NCBI GenBank assembly: GCA_004134985.1
Contig: REGQ01000058.1
Span: 186,001 to 250,000 of the forward strand
Direction: 5' to 3'
Length of the DNA: 64,000 nucleotides
Origin: Paenibacillaceae bacterium
Lineage (GTDB): Bacteria; Bacillota; Bacilli; Paenibacillales; Paenibacillaceae
The position numbers were made by a program, and so were the translations under genes. Within the stretch, counting starts at the first letter, position 1. Each line of letters begins with the position of its first letter. The notes beneath the pieces were generated by a model. That model saw only the letters and a program-made list of their open reading frames with translations, did no database searches and had not been told where the DNA came from. This document shows positions 43,055-50,982 of the stretch, in pieces.

Positions 43055-43564
43055 ATGAAAGATAAAGTTAAGGGCTTAGTAGTGGGTCTATCAATTGGCT
43101 TAATGTTTAGTGGTGCAGTTGCCTTAGCAGCTGACTATAGAACCACAATTCAACCAATGTTTAAAGAATTAAATTTTTACTTTAATGGTGATCTTAAAGT
43201 TATTGATGAAGCAATTGCACACAATGGAACCACCTACGTGCCGGTCAGAACTATTGCAAAAGCAGTAGGCACTACAGTAAAACCGGATTTTGATCGACAA
43301 AGTATCTACTTAGGAAAAGAACCTAAAAACAAAGGGCTGACACTAGAACAAGCTATGAGTAAAGTTTGGAACAAATATAAGAACGAGCTTCCTCCTAGCT
43401 ATAAGTATATGATGCTAGATAGCTTAACTGAAACAGGTGAATACAGAATAAAGATTTATGCAGTTGTAATTGATGACTATAAGACAGGATTGTCACATAC
43501 CACCACATATAATTTTTATGATGTAAATAAACACACAGGGAAAATAACTCCTGAATTCGATTAA
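43055..43564 (+). CDS. Secreted stalk-domain (copper amine oxidase N-like) protein
   Basis: 169 residues from ATG 43055 (TTG 43043 in frame is only two bases after GGGAGG). A signal peptide is evident: MKDKVKGLVVGLSIGLMFSG then AVALA with likely cleavage after ALA. Next comes the stalk domain signature AIAHNGTTYVPVRTIAKAVG (residues about 56-75). Such domains act as cell-wall or surface spacers in Firmicutes. The C-terminal part (YRIKIYAVVIDDYKTGLSHT) is unknown. Plus-strand, with its own -10 and a stable hairpin after it; likely a prophage moron that changes the host surface. Confidence 0.75.
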   Translation: MKDKVKGLVVGLSIGLMFSGAVALAADYRTTIQPMFKELNFYFNGDLKVIDEAIAHNGTTYVPVRTIAKAVGTTVKPDFDRQSIYLGKEPKNKGLTLEQAMSKVWNKYKNELPPSYKYMMLDSLTETGEYRIKIYAVVIDDYKTGLSHTTTYNFYDVNKHTGKITPEFD

Positions 43565-43574
43565 TCAAGTCTCT

Positions 43575-43608
43575 GGACGATCAAACTTCATCGCGGTTTT
43601 GATCGTCC
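43575..43608. terminator. Strong hairpin after the secreted-protein gene
   Basis: GGACGATCAAA (43575-43585) pairs perfectly over 11 bases with TTTGATCGTCC (43598-43608), GC-rich for this region. It lies between convergent genes, where a bidirectional terminator is expected, but no T-run follows on either strand. Confidence 0.45.
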
Positions 43609-43630
43609 ATTGTCCCACATAAATGGCTAA

Positions 43631-43966
43631 TTAGATTAATCTTGCTCCTGTTACCTCAGTAAAATCTACCCACTCATACCCCTCACTAAAGTTAATTCTA
43701 AATTTCTTACTGTGACTTGAAATTTGAGAAACTGTTCCACTTATCATCCTGTCTCCATAAAGTGTAAACAAATTAACTTCAATCCCAAACCCCTCAAGAT
43801 AGGAATCGCTTATACTTCGAAGAATAATCTCCCATTCATCTTCATGTATAATTGGTTTGCTACGCTTCTTATGGTTTTCCTGGCTTTCATTTATACGCTC
43901 TTTGTGCTCAGGCAACATCATCCGCGATGATTCCCAAAGGCCATTACCAGTGAGTTTCTTGCTCAT
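43631..43966 (-). CDS. yolD: YolD-like protein
   Basis: 111 residues, the size of SPbeta YolD (110). GNGLWESSRMMLPEHKERI is the family's hallmark N-terminus; the rest is a beta-barrel (IEVNLFTLYGDRMISGTVSQ). YolD proteins are encoded next to Y-family polymerases in Bacillus and their phages, and may regulate them. Coupled to uvrX by overlap (ATG 43966, RBS GGAGGT). Confidence 0.88.
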   Translation of the reverse strand: MSKKLTGNGLWESSRMMLPEHKERINESQENHKKRSKPIIHEDEWEIILRSISDSYLEGFGIEVNLFTLYGDRMISGTVSQISSHSKKFRINFSEGYEWVDFTEVTGARLI

Positions 43967-45204
43967 TTATAATGACCTCCGATCTTAGCGTTCCTGTCTA
44001 GAGCCTGACCTGCTGCTGTCAAGGAACTGGCGCGTAAAATTGACACTTCCCCGAACCTGTCTTTGATTCCATCCATTGCTTTATCTACTTGCATTTTCTT
44101 TTCTGTGTTAGAAAACAATGATAGTTGATAAACCTCAGTACTAGACAAATTAGAAAGGGAAACACCGATTCTTCTAACTGGCTTTGTGTCCCAGTGTTGA
44201 TAAAACAGTTTCTTAACAGCTGCGTAGACATCAACTGTCACGTTTGTGGGATCGATAAACTTTACCTGTCTGCTAAACCCTGTTGGATTATCCCAGTCTG
44301 CTCCTGAGCATCCTAGCGACACTACAGAGGCCATTAAACCTTTTTGACGAGTTCTTCTGCATACTTGTGTCACTAAATCTAAAATCACTGTCTCTATCTC
44401 CCACGCTTCTTTGTAATCCCTAGGAAGAGTCATTCCATTGCCAATCACCTTTTGATTACTGTGAGTGCCTGGTGTTACTGGGGAGTCATCGTATCCATTA
44501 GCTACTCGCCAAATAACCTGCCCATTTACTCCCCATTTGCTTAATCTTTTTATAGGTGTTTTTGCTAAATCACCAATAGTGCGTATTCCCATTCGAAGCA
44601 AATGCTTTTCCATCCTAGAACCAATTCCCCACATGTCACGGATAGGATTACTCCAAATGTGTTTATCCAGCTCATCTTTGTGTAATTGAAATATCCCATT
44701 CTTATTTTTTTTGGCAATCATGTCACAGCACAATTTTGCAATCACTTTATTTTCACCGATTCCACATCTGGCAAAAACTCCAGTTTCAATCATTATTTTA
44801 TTTTGAATTTGTCGTGCAACATCCTCAATAGAATTGCCAAATAAATGCATGGAACCCGTACAGTCAATAAAAAGCTCATCAATACTATACGGCTCAACCA
44901 AATCGCTGAATGACTCAAGAATATCATTAATATGCATCGACACATCGATATACAATTGCATCCTTGGCCGCACAATCACTAAATCAGGACATTTCTTTGT
45001 TGCCTGCCATAATGCTTCAGCAGTAGTAACTCCAAAACTTTTGGCAAGTGGGCATGCGGCCAATATAATACCTGATCTTCTTTCAGGATCTCCAGCAACC
45101 ACAAGAGGCTTATGCTGAAATTCCGGATGTCGAACTTTTTCCACCGATGCATAGAAACTTTGCATGTCAATTAACATTATCGAACGTTTAGTTCTGTGTG
45201 TCAT
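43963..45204 (-). CDS. uvrX: Y-family DNA polymerase (UvrX/UmuC-like)
   Basis: 413 residues; ATG 45204 after GGTGGAGG. Palm motifs: IMLIDMQSFYASVEKV (metal Asp), PLVVAGDPERRSGIILAACP, and YSIDELFIDCTG (catalytic Asp-Glu). The thumb/finger part has CGIGENKVIAKLCCD and the helix-hairpin-helix MGIRTIGDLAKTPI. It copies past DNA lesions; SPbeta UvrX (416 aa) gives UV resistance. Two LexA-like boxes upstream indicate SOS control. Confidence 0.94.
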   Translation of the reverse strand: MTHRTKRSIMLIDMQSFYASVEKVRHPEFQHKPLVVAGDPERRSGIILAACPLAKSFGVTTAEALWQATKKCPDLVIVRPRMQLYIDVSMHINDILESFSDLVEPYSIDELFIDCTGSMHLFGNSIEDVARQIQNKIMIETGVFARCGIGENKVIAKLCCDMIAKKNKNGIFQLHKDELDKHIWSNPIRDMWGIGSRMEKHLLRMGIRTIGDLAKTPIKRLSKWGVNGQVIWRVANGYDDSPVTPGTHSNQKVIGNGMTLPRDYKEAWEIETVILDLVTQVCRRTRQKGLMASVVSLGCSGADWDNPTGFSRQVKFIDPTNVTVDVYAAVKKLFYQHWDTKPVRRIGVSLSNLSSTEVYQLSLFSNTEKKMQVDKAMDGIKDRFGEVSILRASSLTAAGQALDRNAKIGGHYK

Positions 45205-45221
45205 TAACATTCCTCCACCTT

Positions 45222-45235
45222 AGAACATTTGTTTG
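45222..45235 (-). promoter_or_regulatory. LexA (DinR) box 1
   Basis: AGAACATTTGTTTG matches the Bacillus LexA consensus CGAACATATGTTCG at 11 of 14 positions. It lies between the uvrX RBS and the TATAAT-like -10 (about 45245). Confidence 0.6.
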
Positions 45236-45252
45236 GTAATGTTATTATACTA

Positions 45253-45266
45253 CAAACATACGTTCC
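45253..45266 (-). promoter_or_regulatory. LexA (DinR) box 2
   Basis: CAAACATACGTTCC matches CGAACATATGTTCG at 11 of 14 positions. With box 1 it flanks the likely -10 (GTATAAT, minus strand), a good geometry for repression of yolD-uvrX. Confidence 0.6.
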
Positions 45267-45361
45267 TTATGCAAGAGAAATTTTATGGAAATATATACAA
45301 TTAATAATTTGTCTCCCATAAAGCATTTACAAATTTTGATTAACCTCTAACTAATTATATG

Positions 45362-45370
45362 TGTTATAAT
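45362..45370 (+). promoter_or_regulatory. Extended -10 promoter of the DUF4258-like gene
   Basis: TGT-TATAAT, an extended -10 with a perfect hexamer, 38 bases before ATG 45408 on the plus strand. No -35 at standard spacing. Confidence 0.55.
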
Positions 45371-45407
45371 ATGTACACAACACTAATAGAAAATACGGTG
45401 ATCTATT

Positions 45408-45659
45408 ATGGTAAAAATTATTTTCACTAAACATGCGAAGTTGAGATGTAAACAGCAAAATATTAATATGGAAATCTTAACAAATGAACTTACAAAAATT
45501 CCACCAGGGCATGGAAAAATCACTTGGAAAACTAATAACATGACACGGGTTGGCCTTGATTTTAAGCAAAGTAACATTGCACTCGTCACAACTGTAATCA
45601 CTAAGCAAAAATATATGTCTACTATTAAAAATAAAACTGCCAAATATAATAAAGCTTAA
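45408..45659 (+). CDS. DUF4258-like small protein
   Basis: 83 residues. IIFTKHAKLRCKQQNI at the start is the pattern of DUF4258/RelE-fold proteins (basic strand-helix with the H-A-x-x-R element), followed by IALVTTVITKQKYMST strands. Members include BrnT-like toxins and harmless proteins. No RBS as strong as its neighbours (TACGGTGATCT). Plus-strand with its own promoter, divergent from uvrX. Toxin function is only a possibility; no antitoxin gene adjoins. Confidence 0.6.
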   Translation: MVKIIFTKHAKLRCKQQNINMEILTNELTKIPPGHGKITWKTNNMTRVGLDFKQSNIALVTTVITKQKYMSTIKNKTAKYNKA

Positions 45660-45704
45660 GGCATATTGATTTAGTTTTTTACTCCCTTCTATGAAATCAT
45701 GTTT

Positions 45705-45965
45705 TCATACTCTGTTAGATTTTACTTCATCTATCCTATCTAGCAGTTTATTACCCAACCTACGTACTGTGACTGAATTATGATAAACCTTATCAAACAT
45801 CCTGTAAAATTCCCTATCGGCAATTACATCATATTTTGCATTATTTTCATCATAGCAAATTGCATATAATGATAACTGTCTCTTTAAGTATTCTTCCGCG
45901 TCACTTCTTGATTTGTGCCATTGTAGATCAAAGTGTTCATCTTCTCCAATTAGATATGTATACAT
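45705..45965 (-). CDS. 86-aa unknown protein
   Basis: ATG 45965 after AGAGGAG. Reads MYTYLIGEDEHFDLQWHKSR and ends KLLDRIDEVKSNRV. Small alpha/beta protein, no family. Confidence 0.6.
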   Translation of the reverse strand: MYTYLIGEDEHFDLQWHKSRSDAEEYLKRQLSLYAICYDENNAKYDVIADREFYRMFDKVYHNSVTVRRLGNKLLDRIDEVKSNRV

Positions 45966-45997
45966 TTGTCTCCTCTTTAAATCATGTTATTATTGTA

Positions 45998-46233
45998 TTA
46001 GTTATATAAAAAATCGACATCTTCTCTTGACTCTAAGTGCCCCCAAACAGTTTGAGCAAAGACTAATCTGTCTCCAATGTAATCCCAAACTTCAATTTCA
46101 CAAAACTCCTCTCCGTCAATATTTTCTGCATTATTTGCGTGAACAATAACGCATTTGTCTCCATTTAAAGCTGATCTAGTTCCAGCTTCAATAAGCGACT
46201 TGGTATTTCCTCGTTTAAAAATTCATAATTAAT
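45998..46233 (-). pseudogene. Frameshifted small gene, ATT start
   Basis: AAAGGAG (46244-46250) lies ten bases before ATT 46233, whose frame reads INYEFLNEEIP then runs to a stop. One base out of frame the protein continues: KSLIEAGTRSALNGDKCVIV, then EEFCEIEVWDYIGDRLVFAQ and ends REDVDFLYN. Adding one A in CCAAGTCG (about 46200) would join the two into one 78-79-residue protein. It is a broken gene or a sequence error. Function unknown. Confidence 0.6.
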
Positions 46234-46271
46234 ATTGCATATACTCCTTTATCAAACAGATTTTTTATTTT

Positions 46272-46484
46272 TCATGCTTTTCTTTTCCAGACAACTCCTT
46301 CATCTTCATAGGCAAAACCTCTACTGGGAATAACATCATTGTCATTCTGGTCAATCCCAATACTGAAATTATATTGTGCTGCAAAGTCAATTACTTTAGA
46401 TACTGCCCTGCCCCATATCTGATGAACAGTTAATAGGTTATCAGATGAAATCTCAATAATTTGATCACCTTTAACTACAGTCAT
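46272..46484 (-). CDS. 70-aa unknown protein
   Basis: ATG 46484 after AAGGAGG. MTVVKGDQIIEISSDNLLTV, followed by a cysteine-free alpha/beta body. Same operon as the nucleotidyltransferase. Not recognised. Confidence 0.6.
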   Translation of the reverse strand: MTVVKGDQIIEISSDNLLTVHQIWGRAVSKVIDFAAQYNFSIGIDQNDNDVIPSRGFAYEDEGVVWKRKA

Positions 46485-46500
46485 TTCACTACCTCCTTGC

Positions 46501-47265
46501 CTAGTATGCAAGAATCTTATGCATATTAATATCAATCAACATCTTATTGACTTTTTCATAATCTGGTGTTTTAGGCAGATCAGATTTTTCATATGCTGTT
46601 TTTAAATGGTTATCATATTCTTCAATCATCTTCAGAGCTTCATCAAAAGTAAACTTTCCATCTCTACAATTCAACAGTAATTCTCTGTTTCCTCTATATG
46701 TGCAAAAGGTACCTGTCTCAAGTATTTCAATCGCACTTGTGAGCAGTCTAACAGCATGAGAAAAGAATTTAGTGTCGTAGCCATGCTTTTCTATCAAATC
46801 TTGTCTTCCAGTACCATTAGAATTTTTCACTTTAATCTTTTGAATTTGAGAATGTGCATAGCCTCCAAATTTGTGTTTAATTGCTTTAGACAAAAACAAA
46901 TGACGATTATTAATTAGTTGATGCCCAATAAAAGTTAATTTCATATAGTCTTGTGGTCTTAAGAATAGAATCTCAATGTTATTTGGAACCCCTGACATTG
47001 CATCCTTTACAAATTTATTAATATGTATGATATTAACATCTGTGTCGTCCTTAGTGTTTCTAAAATTTTTACCGCCGCTGCTATTGTACTCATTAAACGA
47101 GTTTAATCCTAGATAGTATTCAACTGGTGGAATGCAAACACCTTTATAATCTCGATCTGAGTCTTTGGTGTTTGTCCCGTATGCATAACTCCCAGTAGGC
47201 GCAAGAATAATTGTACGCTCTTCTAGCCAACCTGGAGCATCTGAATTAAGGCATAATTTATTCAT
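46501..47265 (-). CDS. Nucleotidyltransferase, RlaP/YcgL-like
   Basis: 254 residues, ATG 47265 after GAGGAGG. LAPTGSYAYGTNTKDSDRDY is the DNA polymerase beta-type signature (GS...D-x-D); DVNIIHINKFV supplies the third acidic residue. GYAHSQIQKIK and the helical C-terminus match the RlaP family, which is linked to RNA ligases in repair or to unknown nucleotide additions. No RNA ligase gene is adjacent here. Predicted to transfer a nucleotide onto RNA, protein or a small molecule. Confidence 0.8.
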   Translation of the reverse strand: MNKLCLNSDAPGWLEERTIILAPTGSYAYGTNTKDSDRDYKGVCIPPVEYYLGLNSFNEYNSSGGKNFRNTKDDTDVNIIHINKFVKDAMSGVPNNIEILFLRPQDYMKLTFIGHQLINNRHLFLSKAIKHKFGGYAHSQIQKIKVKNSNGTGRQDLIEKHGYDTKFFSHAVRLLTSAIEILETGTFCTYRGNRELLLNCRDGKFTFDEALKMIEEYDNHLKTAYEKSDLPKTPDYEKVNKMLIDINMHKILAY

Positions 47266-47291
47266 TAATTTTTACCTCCTCTTAAACTTTA

Positions 47292-47496
47292 TTATTTCTT
47301 CACTTTATATAAATCAAGAAAATTAGCTATGTCCCAAGAAACAATTTCAACAGACCCATCTGATTTTACATGTTTGATATCAAATCCTGTTATTTTGTAC
47401 GTTTCCTGGTTAACATGAACGTTTACAATTTCAACTTCTTCTTTGTACGCCCAATGATAATACTTTCTACCAATTAATCAGATATACATAATTCAT
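47292..47496 (-). pseudogene. Frameshifted small gene
   Basis: ATG 47496 with GGAGG five bases upstream reads MNYVYLINW then stops. One base out of frame the coding continues GRKYYHWAYKEEVEIVNVHV, ITGFDIKHVKSDGSVEIVSW, ending LYKVKK. Removing one base near 47480 restores a protein of about 67 residues. A broken gene or sequencing error. It directly follows the 115-aa gene. Confidence 0.6.
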
Positions 47497-47497
47497 T

Positions 47498-47845
47498 TCA
47501 ACCTCCACTTACTATTTCAAAACTTACCGAAGACCTCTTTCCGTTCCAAAAATTAAAATCGTATTTAAAAGTTTTATTAAACAATAACACCGTCATTTCA
47601 AAGTAATGCTCGTGTTCAAAAACATCGATTATCTCACCGATCACTTTAGAATCACTGCTAGTCCTGTCTGAAACAAGTATATTTAGATAATCGTTCTTAT
47701 TTCCGAATTTAATTGCTTTAAATTTTACTGTCATTTCTTCTGAGCAGCTATCTCCTGTAAGATCAATTGCTGATATATCATCGTAAATTCCCAATTCACT
47801 TCGCATATCTTCGAGTGTTTTAATGCGCTCTTCTCGGGTAGTCAT
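47498..47845 (-). CDS. 115-aa unknown protein
   Basis: ATG 47845 after GAGGTGA. Alpha N-terminus (EERIKTLEDMRSELGIYDDI), then a beta sheet (HYFEMTVLLFNKTFKYDFNF). Not recognised. Coupled to the remnant upstream by TAATG. Confidence 0.6.
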   Translation of the reverse strand: MTTREERIKTLEDMRSELGIYDDISAIDLTGDSCSEEMTVKFKAIKFGNKNDYLNILVSDRTSSDSKVIGEIIDVFEHEHYFEMTVLLFNKTFKYDFNFWNGKRSSVSFEIVSGG

Positions 47846-47962
47846 TAATTCACCTCACTTTTCAAAAACCTTTTCGCAAATTTTAATTGTTGCTCAATAT
47901 ACCATTTATCGATGTCACTTTGATCCTGGAGCCATCAACCATATGAAATTATACATCTTCAA
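47845..47962 (-). pseudogene. Short frameshifted gene remnant
   Basis: AAGGAGGG precedes TTG 47962/ATG 47956 (MYNFIWLMAPGSK, then stop). In another frame the coding goes on WLQDQSDIDKWYIEQQLKFA and ends KSEVN with TAA overlapping the next ATG. TGGTTGATGGCTCC around the break looks like an imperfect small duplication. Real protein of about 39 residues if repaired; broken as read. Confidence 0.5.
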
Positions 47963-47974
47963 AACAAACCCTCC

Positions 47975-48484
47975 TTATTTCTGCAAATAGAAATATTCTT
48001 TTTCTCCTGTTTCAGTGCATGTCCTGTGCATTCTCTTTCCTTCCACATCAAAATAAATACTAAACTTTGATGACTCTGGAGGAGGAATGATTCTCCACTT
48101 ATCCGCGAACTCTTCCCATACATAAGAAACTCTTTCATTGTTTTCCCTGTTGTGTTTGATAATGTACTCAATTCTTTCAAAATTGTCATTATCAGTGCTA
48201 AAGCGTGTGCTACTGAACGGAAGAAAATCACAAGAATCAAGATCTGGCTCAGGAAAAATTAATAGTAAATCATCAGTACCAACTACAACAGGAATTTTTT
48301 CATACCATTTTATAACATCACTCATGAGCTTTTTCTTTGCTGTATTATTCTGCCTGTGTAATTCTCTGCGTTCTGGAGTAAATAAATTTCCTAGCCAGGA
48401 TTCATCTTCAAATGGTTGATCTAGAATGACTTTAAACGACTTCACTCTATTCAATATCGTTTGTTCTCTGGTTTCTAGTGACAT
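47975..48484 (-). CDS. 169-aa unknown protein
   Basis: ATG 48484 after GAGGGG; the longer frame to 48523 lacks an RBS. FTPERRELHRQNNTAKKKLM is a basic helix; DLLLIFPEPDLDSCDFLPFS and YFDVEGKRMHRTCTETGEKE follow. Not recognised. Confidence 0.6.
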   Translation of the reverse strand: MSLETREQTILNRVKSFKVILDQPFEDESWLGNLFTPERRELHRQNNTAKKKLMSDVIKWYEKIPVVVGTDDLLLIFPEPDLDSCDFLPFSSTRFSTDNDNFERIEYIIKHNRENNERVSYVWEEFADKWRIIPPPESSKFSIYFDVEGKRMHRTCTETGEKEYFYLQK

Positions 48485-48524
48485 TTTTATTTTCCCCTCT
48501 TCACCACTATTATCATAAATCATC

Positions 48525-48749
48525 CTATTTCATATTTTCTCGTTGCTCAATGTATCCCTTAAAATATTCCCATTGTGCATCAAGTTCATCGATATTTCTT
48601 TTGATATAGCTTTCGGCAACAGAATCATCTACTAGCCCTTGGACAGACAATTGATACATTAGTTCAATCTTAGAGACCATTTCAAAAAACTCTTTTGCAT
48701 ATCCTTTAGCATAGTTCAGCCTATATTGATTAAGTCCATGTTTATTCAT
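48525..48749 (-). CDS. 74-aa unknown helical protein
   Basis: ATG 48749 after AGGCGGTAGG. Helical, MNKHGLNQYRLNYAKGYAKE, ending GYIEQRENMK. Lies directly after the RSH-type hydrolase gene with a two-base gap. No function known. Confidence 0.6.
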   Translation of the reverse strand: MNKHGLNQYRLNYAKGYAKEFFEMVSKIELMYQLSVQGLVDDSVAESYIKRNIDELDAQWEYFKGYIEQRENMK

Positions 48750-48751
48750 TC

Positions 48752-49186
48752 CTACCGCCTCTTTCCATCAGTTAATATATACATAGCAGCCCCATATTTT
48801 TTCATCCGTTCCTTGTCTTTTACTGTGAATTCGATAAGCCTGGACACATCCATATTATCTTCAATATCCAATATCTTAATTTTAGTCGCCAATTCATTTG
48901 TTTTTACTCTATAAATAAATTCATCGTATTTCTCACTCTTCCTTCTTGTGAGACAGTCAATAGCATCAACAACTTTATTAGAAAACAGATTTAGGCTTTG
49001 CAAATACTCCAGGGTGATTTCGGTATCCTCTACGATGTCATGAAGCAAAGCTACAATTCTCTCCTCTTCTGTTTCACATTTTAGCATTAAACGGAGAGGA
49101 TGTAATATGTATGGATTCCCACCTTTATCATATTGTCCATCATGCATTCCTGTCGCTAATGTAATCGCCTTTGTCAATTGACTCAT
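48752..49186 (-). CDS. HD-domain hydrolase of the RSH/SpoT type (small alarmone hydrolase-like)
   Basis: 144 residues. HDGQYDKGGNPYILHPLRLM (first His), ERIVALLHDIVEDTEITLEY (His-Asp) and IKILDIEDNMDVSRL (distal Asp) follow the (p)ppGpp hydrolase order of SpoT and Mesh1. No synthetase or TGS domain, so it is a stand-alone hydrolase. It could remove (p)ppGpp or related nucleotides made by the host or by a defence system; the substrate is inferred from the family only. Confidence 0.8.
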   Translation of the reverse strand: MSQLTKAITLATGMHDGQYDKGGNPYILHPLRLMLKCETEEERIVALLHDIVEDTEITLEYLQSLNLFSNKVVDAIDCLTRRKSEKYDEFIYRVKTNELATKIKILDIEDNMDVSRLIEFTVKDKERMKKYGAAMYILTDGKRR

Positions 49187-49204
49187 CTTCTCAACTCCGT
49201 TAAT

Positions 49205-49537
49205 TTATTCTTTTGAAAGAGAGTTTTCATCGTTATTATCCCAAAACTCTTTGTAATACTTCTCACTAAAATTCTCTTTAGCAATCTTCTTTAATTCAGT
49301 AAGTTTGTTAATCATATCATCAATGTCACACATATGAATATAGTGACAATTTTCACCTTTTTCTTTTGAGTCCTCGTCATCTGGTGAGTAGCCATTATAA
49401 TAGCTCCATAAATTAATACAGCCATCCCATCTGATTGACACTTCGGTATTATTGTATTCTGAGCCAACCAAAGTCATGGAAACGACTTCATTTTTGCCAG
49501 AATGATTTTCTCTATATACCTTTCTAATATCCCACAT
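49205..49537 (-). CDS. 110-aa unknown protein
   Basis: ATG 49537 after GAGGAGG. Beta N-terminus (VVSMTLVGSEYNNTEVSIRW), acidic loop with CHYIHMCDIDDM, helical tail. Not recognised. In the operon with the RSH-like gene. Confidence 0.6.
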   Translation of the reverse strand: MWDIRKVYRENHSGKNEVVSMTLVGSEYNNTEVSIRWDGCINLWSYYNGYSPDDEDSKEKGENCHYIHMCDIDDMINKLTELKKIAKENFSEKYYKEFWDNNDENSLSKE

Positions 49538-49576
49538 ATTCTACTCATCCTCCTCAAATGAAACTGAGATTTAATT

Positions 49577-49816
49577 TTATGATTTGGCTAGTGGTATAAA
49601 TTTAAAATATTCAGAGCCGAATTGATTTCTTAATTGTTCCAATCGGATAAAGCCATCGCTAATTGCTTCAATTTGAATCATACCAAAGTAGGCGTCCAGG
49701 AATCTGCCGTTGAATGAATTTCCTTCTTTGTTGATAATTAAAAATTCCAGAGAATCATATCCATGATCCTTTGCATATTCTTCAATCTCATAAATGTTCA
49801 TGGCTTCTAAGTTCAT
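49577..49816 (-). CDS. 79-aa unknown protein
   Basis: ATG 49816 after AAGGAGG; the frame to 49840 is not preceded by an RBS. MNLEAMNIYEIEEYAKDHGY with GRFLDAYFGMIQIEAISDGF. No known motif. Confidence 0.6.
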   Translation of the reverse strand: MNLEAMNIYEIEEYAKDHGYDSLEFLIINKEGNSFNGRFLDAYFGMIQIEAISDGFIRLEQLRNQFGSEYFKFIPLAKS

Positions 49817-49879
49817 ATTTATTGCCTCCTTATGTAACATGAAAAGATTATTTTATAAGATGCAATATAGGTTTTTATT

Positions 49880-50131
49880 TTATGGTCGAGATTTATCTCT
49901 TTCAACCATATACCATTCATTATTGTGATTGTGTTCATGTTGAAGATATATTTTATTTGCGGTCTCTAGCATAAACTTGGCAACGATCTCATCGAGCAAC
50001 CTGTAGCTTCCTTCTCTTAAATTATCTCGTTCCCAAGTTAAGGCTCGTAATTTATCTAGCGCTTCTGCCTCATCTGGAGAACCATATTTATTAATAATAT
50101 GCATACATTTCTGAAGATCTTTAATTATCAC
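49880..50131 (-). CDS. 83-aa unknown helical protein
   Basis: GTG 50131 after AAAGGAGTGAT. Helical (MIIKDLQKCMHIINKYGSPD, LDEIVAKFMLETANKIYLQH). Not recognised. Confidence 0.6.
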   Translation of the reverse strand: MIIKDLQKCMHIINKYGSPDEAEALDKLRALTWERDNLREGSYRLLDEIVAKFMLETANKIYLQHEHNHNNEWYMVERDKSRP

Positions 50132-50174
50132 AACTAATCACTCCTTTCTGATTCTATGAAACACTCGTTTCATG

Positions 50175-50894
50175 CTAAGTTAAACGGCGCTTATACATTT
50201 CTCTGAGCATCTTTAATTGTCTCATATTTTGATCATAATTAAGCCATTCCCTAGAAATTTCAACATGTGTAGGCCATTTGAAGTATTTTATTAATTGAGG
50301 AAATCGTTTGAAGTATTTAATATCATACACAGAGTAGAATGCCAAAGACGCAAATACAAATGCAGGCGATTTAATTTGATAACTCTTTATTCCATCGGTT
50401 TTTAAAAATCTCACAAAAGATTTAGCTGACACAGAATCTCCAAAAATAAATCTCACATCTGTTCTATTGTTTTTTATAAGATATTCATGTGTTTTTATCA
50501 CAGCATCAATGGCTTGATAAGAAAAAAATGTGGAACGACTTTTGAATGGAAGAAGGGAAAGTTGTTTGAGCCCATCTTTTTCTTGTAAATGAATCGCTAC
50601 GGCCTTTTGCACAGTAAAAGAGTTAAACAAGTCTTCTTCTCCAAAACAACCAAGGTCATTAACTATTACTTTTTTTCTCTTAAAGAATTTATATGTTTGC
50701 AATGAGACAATCAAGACAAAGATAATTGTTGGACAAAGTAGTAAATAAAGGAATGACATACTGAAAATATAGTCGAATCCATAAATCAAAACATTCACAA
50801 AAATCAAGCTAGCCACGCAGATTAAGAGTGGATCAGCAAATCTCATTGTTAGCATGTATGAAGGTCTTTCGAATGCGCTTTTTATGTAGCTCAT
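50175..50894 (-). CDS. 239-aa membrane protein
   Basis: ATG 50894 after GAGATGG. Two N-terminal membrane helices (LLICVASLIFVNVLIYGFDY and FLYLLLCPTIIFVLIVSL), then a cytoplasmic domain of about 160 residues with basic patches. Unknown; could anchor a complex at the membrane. Confidence 0.65.
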   Translation of the reverse strand: MSYIKSAFERPSYMLTMRFADPLLICVASLIFVNVLIYGFDYIFSMSFLYLLLCPTIIFVLIVSLQTYKFFKRKKVIVNDLGCFGEEDLFNSFTVQKAVAIHLQEKDGLKQLSLLPFKSRSTFFSYQAIDAVIKTHEYLIKNNRTDVRFIFGDSVSAKSFVRFLKTDGIKSYQIKSPAFVFASLAFYSVYDIKYFKRFPQLIKYFKWPTHVEISREWLNYDQNMRQLKMLREMYKRRLT

Positions 50895-50910
50895 ATTTCC
50901 ATCTCACTTA

Positions 50911-50982
50911 TTAGTATTTTGCGTATCTCAATTTCTTTGCTTCTTCAATAACAACCTGGACGTCCTCATTCTCTACGATCAT
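50911..50982 (-). CDS. 23-aa peptide ORF
   Basis: ATG 50982 with GGTGGAGA upstream encodes MIVENEDVQVVIEEAKKLRY and three more residues. RBS and amphipathic composition favour translation, but so short a frame may be chance. Confidence 0.35.
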   Translation of the reverse strand: MIVENEDVQVVIEEAKKLRYAKY

